A stretch of DNA of 64,000 nucleotides from Bin87 sp965220505 (GTDB lineage: Bacteria; Chloroflexota; Dehalococcoidia; Lucifugimonadales; UBA3495): positions 682,001 to 746,000 of the forward strand of contig CBDCQE010000003.1 of NCBI GenBank assembly GCA_965220505.1. The letters are read 5' to 3'. Made by a program: the position numbers and the translations under genes. Of this stretch, positions 1 through 8,702 are shown piece by piece. A model generated the notes under the pieces. The model was not told the DNA's origin, did no database searches, and saw only the letters and a list, made by a program, of their open reading frames with translations. Numbering within the stretch: position 1 is the stretch's first letter; each line of letters opens with the position of its first letter.

Positions 1-1359
1 GTTTCGCTGAACAGCATCGAGCAGTTCATCGACCCGAACCTGATCGGCGCTCTCCAAGAAGCGGTAGGTTCGCGGGTAGCCAAGGTTTCGGTCAACCTGA
101 CCCAGGTGCTGGACGACGAGACGCTGCACTTCCGGCTGACCGACACCGGGGACAGCGAAGCCGAGCCGCGCACCTGGGCAATCTCGTTCGACGAGCCCAG
201 CGAACAGGTCGAGCTCGACATCGGACTGCTGACGCCCGGCACCGAGTACAGGATTGACGTTTCCTGGCAGTCCGACTTCCTCGAGGACTACACGAAGTCG
301 CGCACGTTCACAACGCTCCCGCAGGCGCCGGTCATCAACTATGAAGGCCAGCCGGCGATCGGCGATGTTGACAGCCTGAACCGGATCGTGCTCTGGGAGT
401 CGACGATGCAGGTAGACACGACCAATGGCCAAGCCGGATACCAGATCAGATACACCCAGACGAGCGATCAACGAGACGCCAGCACGGGGGTTGAGCATTC
501 AAACGGGTCCTGGACCTGGAACCTCAGATACACGAAAAACATTCATGGGTCCCTTTCGAGTGATCGATTCCGATGGGATGGTGTCGACACTGGCCAAGGA
601 GTTGAGTACGACATCAACAAAGTCCTGCTCGATGATGGCAGCCTGACCATGTGGATCCACGTGGGGCGCAACGACGGTCGCTGGAAGTCGAACGACATTC
701 CGTTCGACTTCGTCTTCAAAGTCGGCAACCGTGAGTTCCGCTCGGCCAACGCAACGTCCCGTCTCGCTTTCAACTCAATCTGGGCCATGTGCGACTACCG
801 ATTAGGGTACCCCGACGGACCCTGTGCTCCGGTTGCTGACGGCCAACACTACATCTCTTTCACCTGGAACGCTTCGAATCTCAGCTGGTCGCACGGCGAT
901 ATGGTTTCGCTCTCGCTGCTCGACCTGTCACCGAAAGTGCTCTCGGTCGAGACGACGGCGTTGACCGAGAACTCGGCCACCATCGAGGTGACGCTTGACA
1001 TGCCGGTCGCGGGAACGCTGCACCGGCGCTGGCAACAGCACTTATTCGCGCGCCGCATGGCCAATCCGGCCAATGAGATGTCGACGGTCGAGATCGCGGC
1101 AGGCACGACTTCGTACACGTTCACGATCACCGGCCTGACCCCGAACTACCACTATATCGCGCAAGCCTCGTTCGACCCGGACTTCGATGTGACGGACCCG
1201 GCCTGGCCACGCGAGAACACCAAGTTCACCACGCGTTACCAGGGGGAGAGCGGGAACCGCAATAGCGGCCTCTGCCTGCCCAGGGAGGAACTCGCCGGGA
1301 TCGGCGACTACTACCTCTCTGGCGGGACGTGCGTGTTGAAGCAGCCGGTGGCGAGCTAG
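1..1359 (+). CDS. Secreted/surface fibronectin-III-like protein, 5'-truncated by the window edge
   Basis: The frame is open from base 1, so this is the C-terminal part of a longer protein whose start lies outside the window. About 450 residues are visible. They consist of beta-rich, Thr/Ser/Asp-rich segments with fibronectin-III-style endings (TPGTEYRIDVSW near the start, ITGLTPNYHYIAQASF near residue 380). Between them lies a segment with scattered Trp and Gly that resembles the modules of the downstream giant protein. The C-terminus contains two Cys residues (GLCLPREEL and GGTCVLK) that could form a disulfide. No membrane anchor or sortase motif is seen at the end. The gene lies upstream of two larger surface proteins on the same strand and probably belongs to the same adhesive or matrix gene cluster. 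Function is not known; the assignment rests on domain style only. Confidence 0.6.
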   Translation, partial: VSLNSIEQFIDPNLIGALQEAVGSRVAKVSVNLTQVLDDETLHFRLTDTGDSEAEPRTWAISFDEPSEQVELDIGLLTPGTEYRIDVSWQSDFLEDYTKSRTFTTLPQAPVINYEGQPAIGDVDSLNRIVLWESTMQVDTTNGQAGYQIRYTQTSDQRDASTGVEHSNGSWTWNLRYTKNIHGSLSSDRFRWDGVDTGQGVEYDINKVLLDDGSLTMWIHVGRNDGRWKSNDIPFDFVFKVGNREFRSANATSRLAFNSIWAMCDYRLGYPDGPCAPVADGQHYISFTWNASNLSWSHGDMVSLSLLDLSPKVLSVETTALTENSATIEVTLDMPVAGTLHRRWQQHLFARRMANPANEMSTVEIAAGTTSYTFTITGLTPNYHYIAQASFDPDFDVTDPAWPRENTKFTTRYQGESGNRNSGLCLPREELAGIGDYYLSGGTCVLKQPVAS

Positions 1360-1473
1360 ATGGTCAACCGGAGAACGACCGAGCGTCCCACCCAAAGCGG
1401 GGAAAGCCCGGGCGCTCTCCGACCATCCGGAGCCTGGCTGCAAGGGCGAAGGAGAGGGTAATCCTCGCTCAAA

Positions 1474-1510
1474 GGAGCACCCGGTGGCAGGAATGCCACT
1501 CGGGTGCTCC
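1474..1510 (+). terminator. Terminator-like hairpin downstream of the first surface gene
   Basis: A 16-base arm beginning GGAGCACCCGG pairs with a downstream arm ending CGGGTGCTCC across a 4-base loop, with one bulged T. It sits 115 bases after the stop codon. There is no clear T-run, so termination is only plausible. The rest of the 1360-1701 gap shows no gene. Confidence 0.45.
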
Positions 1511-1701
1511 CGTTCCTATGCGGTGTCCACGGGCCGTGCGCCGGCCGGCTACGGACAATGTGCGCGGGATTGCCTGAACCAAGCACCAAAGGAGTCGGGT
1601 TGGACGTCGCTCCTTCCCGGTCAGGAGAACCGAATCCATGCTCAGCGCCAGACCCGCCGCACTGAACTCACGGTGCGCGATTCCGCGGCACCGGTTCCGT
1701 T

Positions 1702-4700
1702 ATGCGTGATACACCTCTCAACCGGACCAATCAAGCCGACGCGCGGGCAGGTGGCTTGATGGATGCGCGTCAACCACCTGCTTCGGTCGCCGTCGCTCCT
1801 TGCGGCGACCAACCAAGGCTACGCCCCGTGCTACAGCCAGGGCCAACACAGCCGGCGCCACCGTTCCTTCACCATCTGCTGCCCCGACTTCCGGCCGCTT
1901 ATCTGGTACGACGCCGGAAGAATGCCCGGTGCGTCCGGCGTCGCAGTGCAGCTGTCCTGCTAGCGCTGGCGGCCTTGGTCGCAGCCTTGGTGGCGCTCGC
2001 ACAACAGCCGGCCCAAGCGCTGGACGCCTACAACGGCATTGCGCCGCACCGCGACAACTCGCAGCCACGGGGAATCCGGTCGGACGGGACCACGGTATGG
2101 GCTGCGGACAACCGGAACGACAAGGTCTACGCCAGCACGCTGGCGACCGGGGCGCCGGACACTGGCGACGGCTTCAACGCCTTGAACTCGGCGGGCAACG
2201 CCGCCACCGGCAAGCCCGTCATCTCGGGTACGCCCCAGCTCGGCCAGACACTCACCGCAGACACGTCGGACATCAACGACGCCGACGGCCTCAGCAACGT
2301 TTCGTTCACCTACCAGTGGGTGCGCGTCGCCAGCGACGAAACGGAAACCAACATCGGTACCGACTCGGCTGAGTACACCCTCGTTTCCGACGACGTGGGC
2401 GCCAAAATCAAAGTGACTGTGTCGTTTACCGACGACCTCAGCAACAGCGAAACCCTGACCAGTGACCCCACTGCCACCATCGGCATGGAGACGGTGGTGA
2501 CCATCGAGGCCGACAGCGTCCAGGTGACCGAAGGATCCGCCGCAGCCTACACGCTCACCCGCACAGGCGACACCACCGCGGCGTTGACCGTGACCGTTAT
2601 GGTCACCCAACAAGGCACGGTGGTCACGTCGCCAGCCGACTACATGTCGGCAGTGTCAGTTTCCTTCGATGCCGGCTCTTCAACGGCGTCGCTCAGCGTC
2701 GCTACCACCAACGACTCTACTCGAGAGGCGGTGCCCGACCAGGCGCCGGTGGTCGAAGGGGTCGGCCATGTGCTGGCCAGCAGTGTTATCGGCGGCCGGG
2801 TCACCGCAGCCGTTCAGACTGGCATGGACTACGTTCCCGGTAATGGCGCACCGGGCGCTGAGGATGCCGGCAGCGCCGTCGTCGAAGTGATCGACAACGA
2901 GTCCCACGCCAAGTATTACCTCTGCCATTCTGCTGAGGAAGCCGATGGCTGTAAACCCGCCATCGAAAACACGTCCGACCGCGTCGACGTCGCGGGGGGT
3001 GAGTTCAATCTGTTCCTTTTCGGAGGCCCCAACACGAGGCCGTTCGCAAACGCCGCCGATGCCCTAGCGGCATTTGCGGTGATGCATGGCACGGTTTCCA
3101 ACCATCGCTGCTACCTCCGGGCCATGGGCACCACCCCCTGCTCGAGCAGTCCCAACAGCGGCACCCATCATCACTGGTTTACGGTGACGGTCGACCACGA
3201 ATACTACGCCGACCCCAACGTAAAGGACAAGCGCATCATCATGTCCCTGGCGGCCGACGCCGCTGTCGGCGGCAACCGACCCGTGAGCCGCGCCTTCAAC
3301 GTCGTCGATCCACTCACTGTGGACATCTCGGTACCCGAAGGCGTTCACAACGGGAACTTCCAGGCCAAGTTCACCTTCTCCGAACCCGTGGAAACCGTTG
3401 ACGACATCACTGAGACGGTTCAGGACTGGCAGTTCCACCAGGGCGGCAACATCAGTGACGACGACATCAAGATCACCAGCGGGGCGACCGTGCCGGCCAA
3501 CGTCAGCGGTGACAGGAACCTGCCAGAGGGCACCAGAAAAAAGGTCTGGGACGTGACGGTGGTGCCCAACGGCGGCTACGAGGGAGTGGTCACCATCTCC
3601 ATCGACGCCGGAGAGGTGCAAAGCACCAGCGACGGGGTGGGTAACTCTTCGGCCAGCGCCACTGCCCGCATCGACACCAGAAAGCCTACGGTGACCATCG
3701 ACGGGCCGACCAAGGCGCCCCGAGAGACGTTCGAGGTTACGTTCACGTTCAATGAGGAAGTGAGCGGCTTCGCCGAAGATGACATCGGCGTCGATCAGGG
3801 AACGCTGGTCGTCGGCTCGCTTGTGGCAGACCCCAACACCGACCATACCTACAAGGCGCGCATCACTCCGGTGGATTCGCCCGTGGACGACCAGATCAAG
3901 ATAACCGTGGCGTCCGGTGCGGTTGAAGACGCCGGCACCAACAGCAACTCCAAGACCGAGCACACGATTCCCGTGAACCAGCGTCCCGATTTCGGCGCCG
4001 CCACCGTCACCCGTGCAGTAGACGAGAACAGCGGAGCCGACGTGGACGTGGGCGCGGAAGTGACGGCAACGGACGGCGAAAGCGACACCCTCACCTACTC
4101 GCTGGTCAACCCGGAGAACAGCACCGACGCCGATTTCTTCGCTATCGACGCCAGTACCGGGCAAATCAAGACCAAGGCCGGCGTGAGCTACGACCACGAG
4201 TCCAAAAGCAGCTACACCGTGATCGTCCAGGCCGATGACGGCCATGGCAATCCAGGCTCCGTCGAGGTGACCATCTCCGTCAACGACGTGAACGAGCCGC
4301 CGCCCGCGCCAGGACCACCGACGGTGTCAGCCACTACGGGCAGCACAACCAGCCTTGACGTGAGCTGGACCACCCCCGACACGTCCGGCCGACCCGACGT
4401 CGACGACTACGACATCCGCTATCGGGCGGGGACCTCAGGCTCGTGGTCAAATTGGAACCACACGGGCACCGGCACCAGCAGCGTTATCTCCTCGCTGACC
4501 GCTGGAACCCTGTACCAGGTACAGGTGCGGGCCAGCAACGCCGACGGTACAGGCGGCTGGTCGTTGCCGGGCAGCGGCAGCACCAATTCGTCGTCGAACA
4601 ACGCGGCGTCGGGAAAGCCGACGATCTCAGGCATCCCGCGGGTAGGTCGGACGCTGACCGCGTCCACGTCGGGCATCAGCGACGCCGACGGGCTCCCGGC

Positions 4701-6243
4701 CACGTTTAGATTTCAATGGGTGCGCGTCGACGGCGGCAGCGAGTCCGACATTACCAACGCAACCTCGTCCACCTATCGGCTCGTCACCGACGACCAGGGG
4801 AAGCGCATTAGGGTCGAGGTCACCTTCACCGACAATGCCAGCAACTCCGAAGGTCCCCTGATTAGCGACCCCACCGACAGTATCGGCGAAATGCTGCCCA
4901 ACAACCCGCCAACGGGCGGGCCGACGGTTTCAGGAACGCCCAGGATCGGGGATGTGCTGACCGCCTCAACTTCAGGCATCGGCGACGCCGACGGCCTGAC
5001 TGAGGTCTCCTTCTCGTACCAGTGGATCCGCGTGGACGGCGACAGCACCGAGTCCGACATCGACGGCGCGACGGCGCCGCGGTATTACCCCACCGACGGC
5101 GACGTGGGCAAGACGCTGAAGGTCAAGGTTAGCTTCACCGATGACGCCAGCTACGTTCAAGCGCTGACCAGCGAGTCCGCGACAGCCGTCGAAGACTCGG
5201 ACACGACGCAGGTTATTTGGTGGACGACGCTGACGGTTGATCACGACAGCACGGACAGCATCACGGGCTTCCGCAGCTCATTGGGGTCGTTGACCAGCGA
5301 CAGCTTCAGCCATGACTCGGTAGCTCGCACCCTCGATCTCCTGTACGTCAGTGCTTCACAGTTGCATTTGCAGACGAGCCCAGCATTAACCAATCTATCC
5401 GCAGACGACCTCGCCACTTGGGTGCTAGGTGTGGACGGCAATGACTACGCCTTCTCCAGCCTCAACGACCTCAACTCCAGCCCGTACTGGACCAAACCGC
5501 CCAGCTGGAGCGACGGAGACCTTGTCGCCGTGGCGCTGATGGTTGACAACTCCCCCGCCACCGGCAAGCCCGGGATCTCGGGCACGGCACAGGTGCGGAA
5601 AACCCTGACCGCAAACGTCGGTACCGGCGACGATGACGTAGCCGACAAGAACGGCCTGCCGGGTACCTTTGCCTACCGGTGGGTGCGAGTCGATGGCATG
5701 ATGGAAACCGACATCGGCAGCGATTCCTCGACCTACGACCTGGTTTCGGCAGACGAAGGCAAAACCATCAAGGTCGAGGTCTCGTACACCGACAAGGACG
5801 GTTTCGATGAGGAAGTCGTCTCCGACCAAACGGCGGTGGTCGAGGCCGCAGACCCGGACATCACCGTGTCCTTCGAGAAAGACACCAAGGGGCCAAGTGT
5901 GCACCGCGTTAACTGGTACAGCGTCAGGGAAGGCGGCACGATGATCCTGGCGATTCGACTCAGCGGGGCGCCGGGCCGCGAGATAACGGTCCCGTTGGCC
6001 TGGAGCACGCCCTCAGGCAGGCAGGCAGCGGTAACGGACGACTACCAGACGGCGGTATTCACCGAAGCTGAGTTCGCCGACTGCGACCCCTGCCCGTCGG
6101 CACAGGCGGGTGGGCCCGCCAGCCTCACCTTCGCCAGCGACGAAACACGGAAGTTCCTGCTGATTACCGCCGTGGACGACTCGGCCAGCGAATCCCTCGA
6201 GGCCGTGCAACTGGCGCTGGGATCCGGCCCCCTTCCGGGGTAA
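1702..6243 (+). CDS. Giant secreted multidomain protein (Ig-like, cadherin, FN3, Calx-beta), N-terminal part
   Basis: This is a 1513-residue open frame with an arginine-rich stretch and a hydrophobic segment at about residues 81-105 (ending in AQQPAQA), which looks like a Sec signal peptide after an overlong N-terminus. The true start is uncertain; an ATG at 1759 is an alternative. Domains in order: Ig-like repeat of the TGKP..SGTPQLGQTLTAD...DADGL type (from about residue 168), Calx-beta-like segment (about 265-400), bacterial Ig-like segments on DSP/DEDD-type motifs, a cadherin domain (about 770-870, with VDENSGADV and DASTGQIKT), fibronectin III (about 873-965), then more Ig-like repeats. 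The end at 6243 falls inside a second Calx-beta-like domain whose expected continuation is in the -1 frame at 6240. It is therefore best read as one protein with the next entry, broken by a one-base loss. Likely extracellular; ligand unknown. Confidence 0.75.
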   Translation: MRDTPLNRTNQADARAGGLMDARQPPASVAVAPCGDQPRLRPVLQPGPTQPAPPFLHHLLPRLPAAYLVRRRKNARCVRRRSAAVLLALAALVAALVALAQQPAQALDAYNGIAPHRDNSQPRGIRSDGTTVWAADNRNDKVYASTLATGAPDTGDGFNALNSAGNAATGKPVISGTPQLGQTLTADTSDINDADGLSNVSFTYQWVRVASDETETNIGTDSAEYTLVSDDVGAKIKVTVSFTDDLSNSETLTSDPTATIGMETVVTIEADSVQVTEGSAAAYTLTRTGDTTAALTVTVMVTQQGTVVTSPADYMSAVSVSFDAGSSTASLSVATTNDSTREAVPDQAPVVEGVGHVLASSVIGGRVTAAVQTGMDYVPGNGAPGAEDAGSAVVEVIDNESHAKYYLCHSAEEADGCKPAIENTSDRVDVAGGEFNLFLFGGPNTRPFANAADALAAFAVMHGTVSNHRCYLRAMGTTPCSSSPNSGTHHHWFTVTVDHEYYADPNVKDKRIIMSLAADAAVGGNRPVSRAFNVVDPLTVDISVPEGVHNGNFQAKFTFSEPVETVDDITETVQDWQFHQGGNISDDDIKITSGATVPANVSGDRNLPEGTRKKVWDVTVVPNGGYEGVVTISIDAGEVQSTSDGVGNSSASATARIDTRKPTVTIDGPTKAPRETFEVTFTFNEEVSGFAEDDIGVDQGTLVVGSLVADPNTDHTYKARITPVDSPVDDQIKITVASGAVEDAGTNSNSKTEHTIPVNQRPDFGAATVTRAVDENSGADVDVGAEVTATDGESDTLTYSLVNPENSTDADFFAIDASTGQIKTKAGVSYDHESKSSYTVIVQADDGHGNPGSVEVTISVNDVNEPPPAPGPPTVSATTGSTTSLDVSWTTPDTSGRPDVDDYDIRYRAGTSGSWSNWNHTGTGTSSVISSLTAGTLYQVQVRASNADGTGGWSLPGSGSTNSSSNNAASGKPTISGIPRVGRTLTASTSGISDADGLPATFRFQWVRVDGGSESDITNATSSTYRLVTDDQGKRIRVEVTFTDNASNSEGPLISDPTDSIGEMLPNNPPTGGPTVSGTPRIGDVLTASTSGIGDADGLTEVSFSYQWIRVDGDSTESDIDGATAPRYYPTDGDVGKTLKVKVSFTDDASYVQALTSESATAVEDSDTTQVIWWTTLTVDHDSTDSITGFRSSLGSLTSDSFSHDSVARTLDLLYVSASQLHLQTSPALTNLSADDLATWVLGVDGNDYAFSSLNDLNSSPYWTKPPSWSDGDLVAVALMVDNSPATGKPGISGTAQVRKTLTANVGTGDDDVADKNGLPGTFAYRWVRVDGMMETDIGSDSSTYDLVSADEGKTIKVEVSYTDKDGFDEEVVSDQTAVVEAADPDITVSFEKDTKGPSVHRVNWYSVREGGTMILAIRLSGAPGREITVPLAWSTPSGRQAAVTDDYQTAVFTEAEFADCDPCPSAQAGGPASLTFASDETRKFLLITAVDDSASESLEAVQLALGSGPLPG

Positions 6244-6254
6244 CGGCCGGCCAG

Positions 6255-7910
6255 ATGGCATCGGCGGAAGTGCTGATCCTTGACAACGACGCGGCCGGCG
6301 TCACCGTCAATCCGGCCGGGGTCTACGTTACTGAGGGCACGTCGGTCACCTACGACGTGGTGTTGGACACTGCGCCGACCGGCAACGTTACGGTTACGGT
6401 GAGCGGCGGCGACAGTGAGGTGACGTTCAATCCGTCCACGTTGACGTTCACGACCTTGAACTGGGCCACGGAGCAGACCGTAACCGTCAACGCCACGGAC
6501 GACACGGACATCGAAGGACAGGAGGAAGTCTCCCTCACCCATGCCGTGAGCGGCTACGGTTCAGTGACCGCCGCTCCGTACGTTCGGGTAGTGGTCAGGG
6601 ACAACGACGGCCTGTCCGTAAGTGACGACTCGGCAACCGAGGGCACCGACGCCACGCTCGACTTCGTGGTGACGCTGCGAAGACCGGCCGGAGTCACCGG
6701 TACCGTGACGGTGGACTACACAACCTCGGACGGCACGGGGTGGGCCGATGAGGACTACACCGCCGTCAGCGGCACACTCACCTTCACGGGCTCGGACACG
6801 TCCAAAACCGTGCAGGTGCCTGTCATCGACGACAACGTCGAGGACAGTGCCCAGACGATGACGCTGAACCTCAACAACGCCACCGGAAGCGTGGGCATCG
6901 GCAACGCCGTCGGGGTGGGCACGATTTTCAACACCGAGGTTCCGGAAGATGCGCCGGCGCAACTAACGGCGACATTCAGGGGCGCCCCGTCCGGACACGA
7001 CGGCAAGAATGCCTTCACGTTCACGCTGGCGTTCAGCGCAGAGGTGAAGCTCAGCTACAAGACCCTAGAGCAAGACGTGTTCGACCTGTCGGGTGGCGCC
7101 ATAACGGCGGCTAGCCGACAGGCGCCGGGAAGCAACCTCAAGTGGAACATCACGGTAGCGCCGGACGGCGTCCACCAGGTGACGGCCACGCTGCCCGTCA
7201 CCACGGACTGCAACGCCCAAGGCGCGGTATGCACCGCTGGCGGCAACATGCTGTCGAGCGCTCTTCGCATCCCCATTCCCGGACCGCCCAACAACCCGGC
7301 CACGGGGGCTCCAACCGTCAGCGGCAGCGTCCGCGTGGGCGAGTTGCTCACGGCCAGCACGGCGGACATCGCGGACGGCGACGGCCTGAACGGCGTTTCC
7401 TACAGTTTCCAATGGCTCGCTGACGGGACCGCCATCTCGGGCGCAACATCATCGACCTACACACCGCCGGCCGCCCAACAGGGCAAAGCCATCAGAGTGC
7501 GAGTGTCGTTCAGGGACAATGTCGGCCACCGGGAGTCGCTCACCAGCGCTGCTACAGAACCGGTGGCTGCTCCCACGCCGCTGACGGCAACCTTCTCCGG
7601 CGCGCCGGAGTCCCACGACGGCTCCGAGCCTTTCGCTTTCGAGCTGCGCTTCAGCGAAAATGTGAGGCTGAGCTACAAAGACCTGCGGGACCACGGCTTC
7701 CAGGTTACAGGCGGCGAGGTCACGAGGGCCAAGCGGTTGGAAAAGCCCAGCAACGTCCGCTGGGATATCCATGTGCTGCCGCACGGCGATAGCGACGTGA
7801 CGGTAACGTTGCCACCCACCACCGACTGCGACGACCCAGGCGCAGTCTGTACTGCCGCCGGCCAGAGACTGACCGGCTCCGTGACCCTCACCGTCAATGG
7901 ACCGTCGTAG
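6255..7910 (+). CDS. Giant secreted multidomain protein, C-terminal part after a frame break
   Basis: The first residues (SAEVLILDND) complete a Calx-beta domain begun in the preceding frame, so this start codon is probably not a real one. One added G in the GGGG run at 6237-6240 would fuse the two frames into about 2068 residues. Visible order: two Calx-beta-like domains (to about residue 230), a recurring module with ATFRGAPSGHDGKNAF and a TTDC...GAVCT cysteine pair (about 235-345), an Ig-like repeat with DGDGLNGVSYSFQW, then a second copy of the recurring module that ends the protein at NGPS. The same module closes the 2980-residue protein downstream. No anchor sequence is seen. Either a phase-variable or decayed gene, a programmed -1 shift, or an assembly error in a homopolymer. 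Confidence 0.7.
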   Translation: MASAEVLILDNDAAGVTVNPAGVYVTEGTSVTYDVVLDTAPTGNVTVTVSGGDSEVTFNPSTLTFTTLNWATEQTVTVNATDDTDIEGQEEVSLTHAVSGYGSVTAAPYVRVVVRDNDGLSVSDDSATEGTDATLDFVVTLRRPAGVTGTVTVDYTTSDGTGWADEDYTAVSGTLTFTGSDTSKTVQVPVIDDNVEDSAQTMTLNLNNATGSVGIGNAVGVGTIFNTEVPEDAPAQLTATFRGAPSGHDGKNAFTFTLAFSAEVKLSYKTLEQDVFDLSGGAITAASRQAPGSNLKWNITVAPDGVHQVTATLPVTTDCNAQGAVCTAGGNMLSSALRIPIPGPPNNPATGAPTVSGSVRVGELLTASTADIADGDGLNGVSYSFQWLADGTAISGATSSTYTPPAAQQGKAIRVRVSFRDNVGHRESLTSAATEPVAAPTPLTATFSGAPESHDGSEPFAFELRFSENVRLSYKDLRDHGFQVTGGEVTRAKRLEKPSNVRWDIHVLPHGDSDVTVTLPPTTDCDDPGAVCTAAGQRLTGSVTLTVNGPS

Positions 7911-8702
7911 CGGGCGGCGAGCGCATTCGTAGCGACGAGGGCATTCGGCCCCCCTTGCGTTCCGCAAACGACGACCGGCGCAACCCGCCAGATGGGACAC
8001 GCTAACCCGCAACCGGTAATGGAAACCGTTCCTGGTCCGTTCCCCGTCAGCGCCGCTCAGCCAGCGCCGGCCCTCAACCTGCTCCCGGTCCTGTTTCCAG
8101 GTGTGGGGACAGGACCGGTACTGCCGGTTGCCTCATGTTCGACCTGTATTGGAGGACCCGATGCCTGTACCTGTCCCGAACCGAGACCGGTGCCACCGTA
8201 CCCGGCTGGGATCCCGATTCGGTATCTGGGCACTGCCGGTCCGCGGTACAAATCCCGGCCGCCGTTGAGGTGCGTCTCCACCTTGTTGGCGGTTGGCCTA
8301 GTTTATTTAATCTTCCCGACTATTTCTCGGCGCCGCCAATGGCCAGCGCCGGGATGAAACGGCCGCAAGCACCAAACCGGCAACGGACCACAGAATGCTT
8401 TTCGATTACCGCATGAACGAATTGTGCCAAAGCATGCCGGACCCCGCGACCGAGCGGGTAAGGGAAGCCAAACGCCGTAGCCTGGCTGCTTCCTGCCCCC
8501 CCCCTCGACTTTGGGGGCTCCAAACCTGCCGACAGTCTCCGCCCCAGTGGCTCATTGGCCCTGACGTCCCCACGACGCAGGTCGGCCGACTGGTGAGCGC
8601 ACGCTACCGGTCCCACAGCCTGGCGTTCGACCCTATGTGCCAGGCCGGAGCGTTTGTCCAATCACACACGCCCACACCCATCACATTCCAAGGTGATGAA
8701 AG
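7911..8702. other. Intergenic region with a strong inverted repeat
   Basis: No convincing gene is visible in these 792 bases. A perfect 10-bp inverted repeat (CCGGTCCTGT at 8085-8094 and ACAGGACCGG at 8109-8118, 14-base loop) may act as terminator of the upstream gene, although no T-run follows. The downstream end carries AAGGTGA at 8690-8696, six bases before the ATG of the next gene, a good ribosome binding site. Confidence 0.5.

Noticed and set aside
3064..4245. 393-codon antisense frame inside the first giant protein
   Set aside because: High-GC shadow frame; the plus strand encodes clear Ig-like and cadherin domains.
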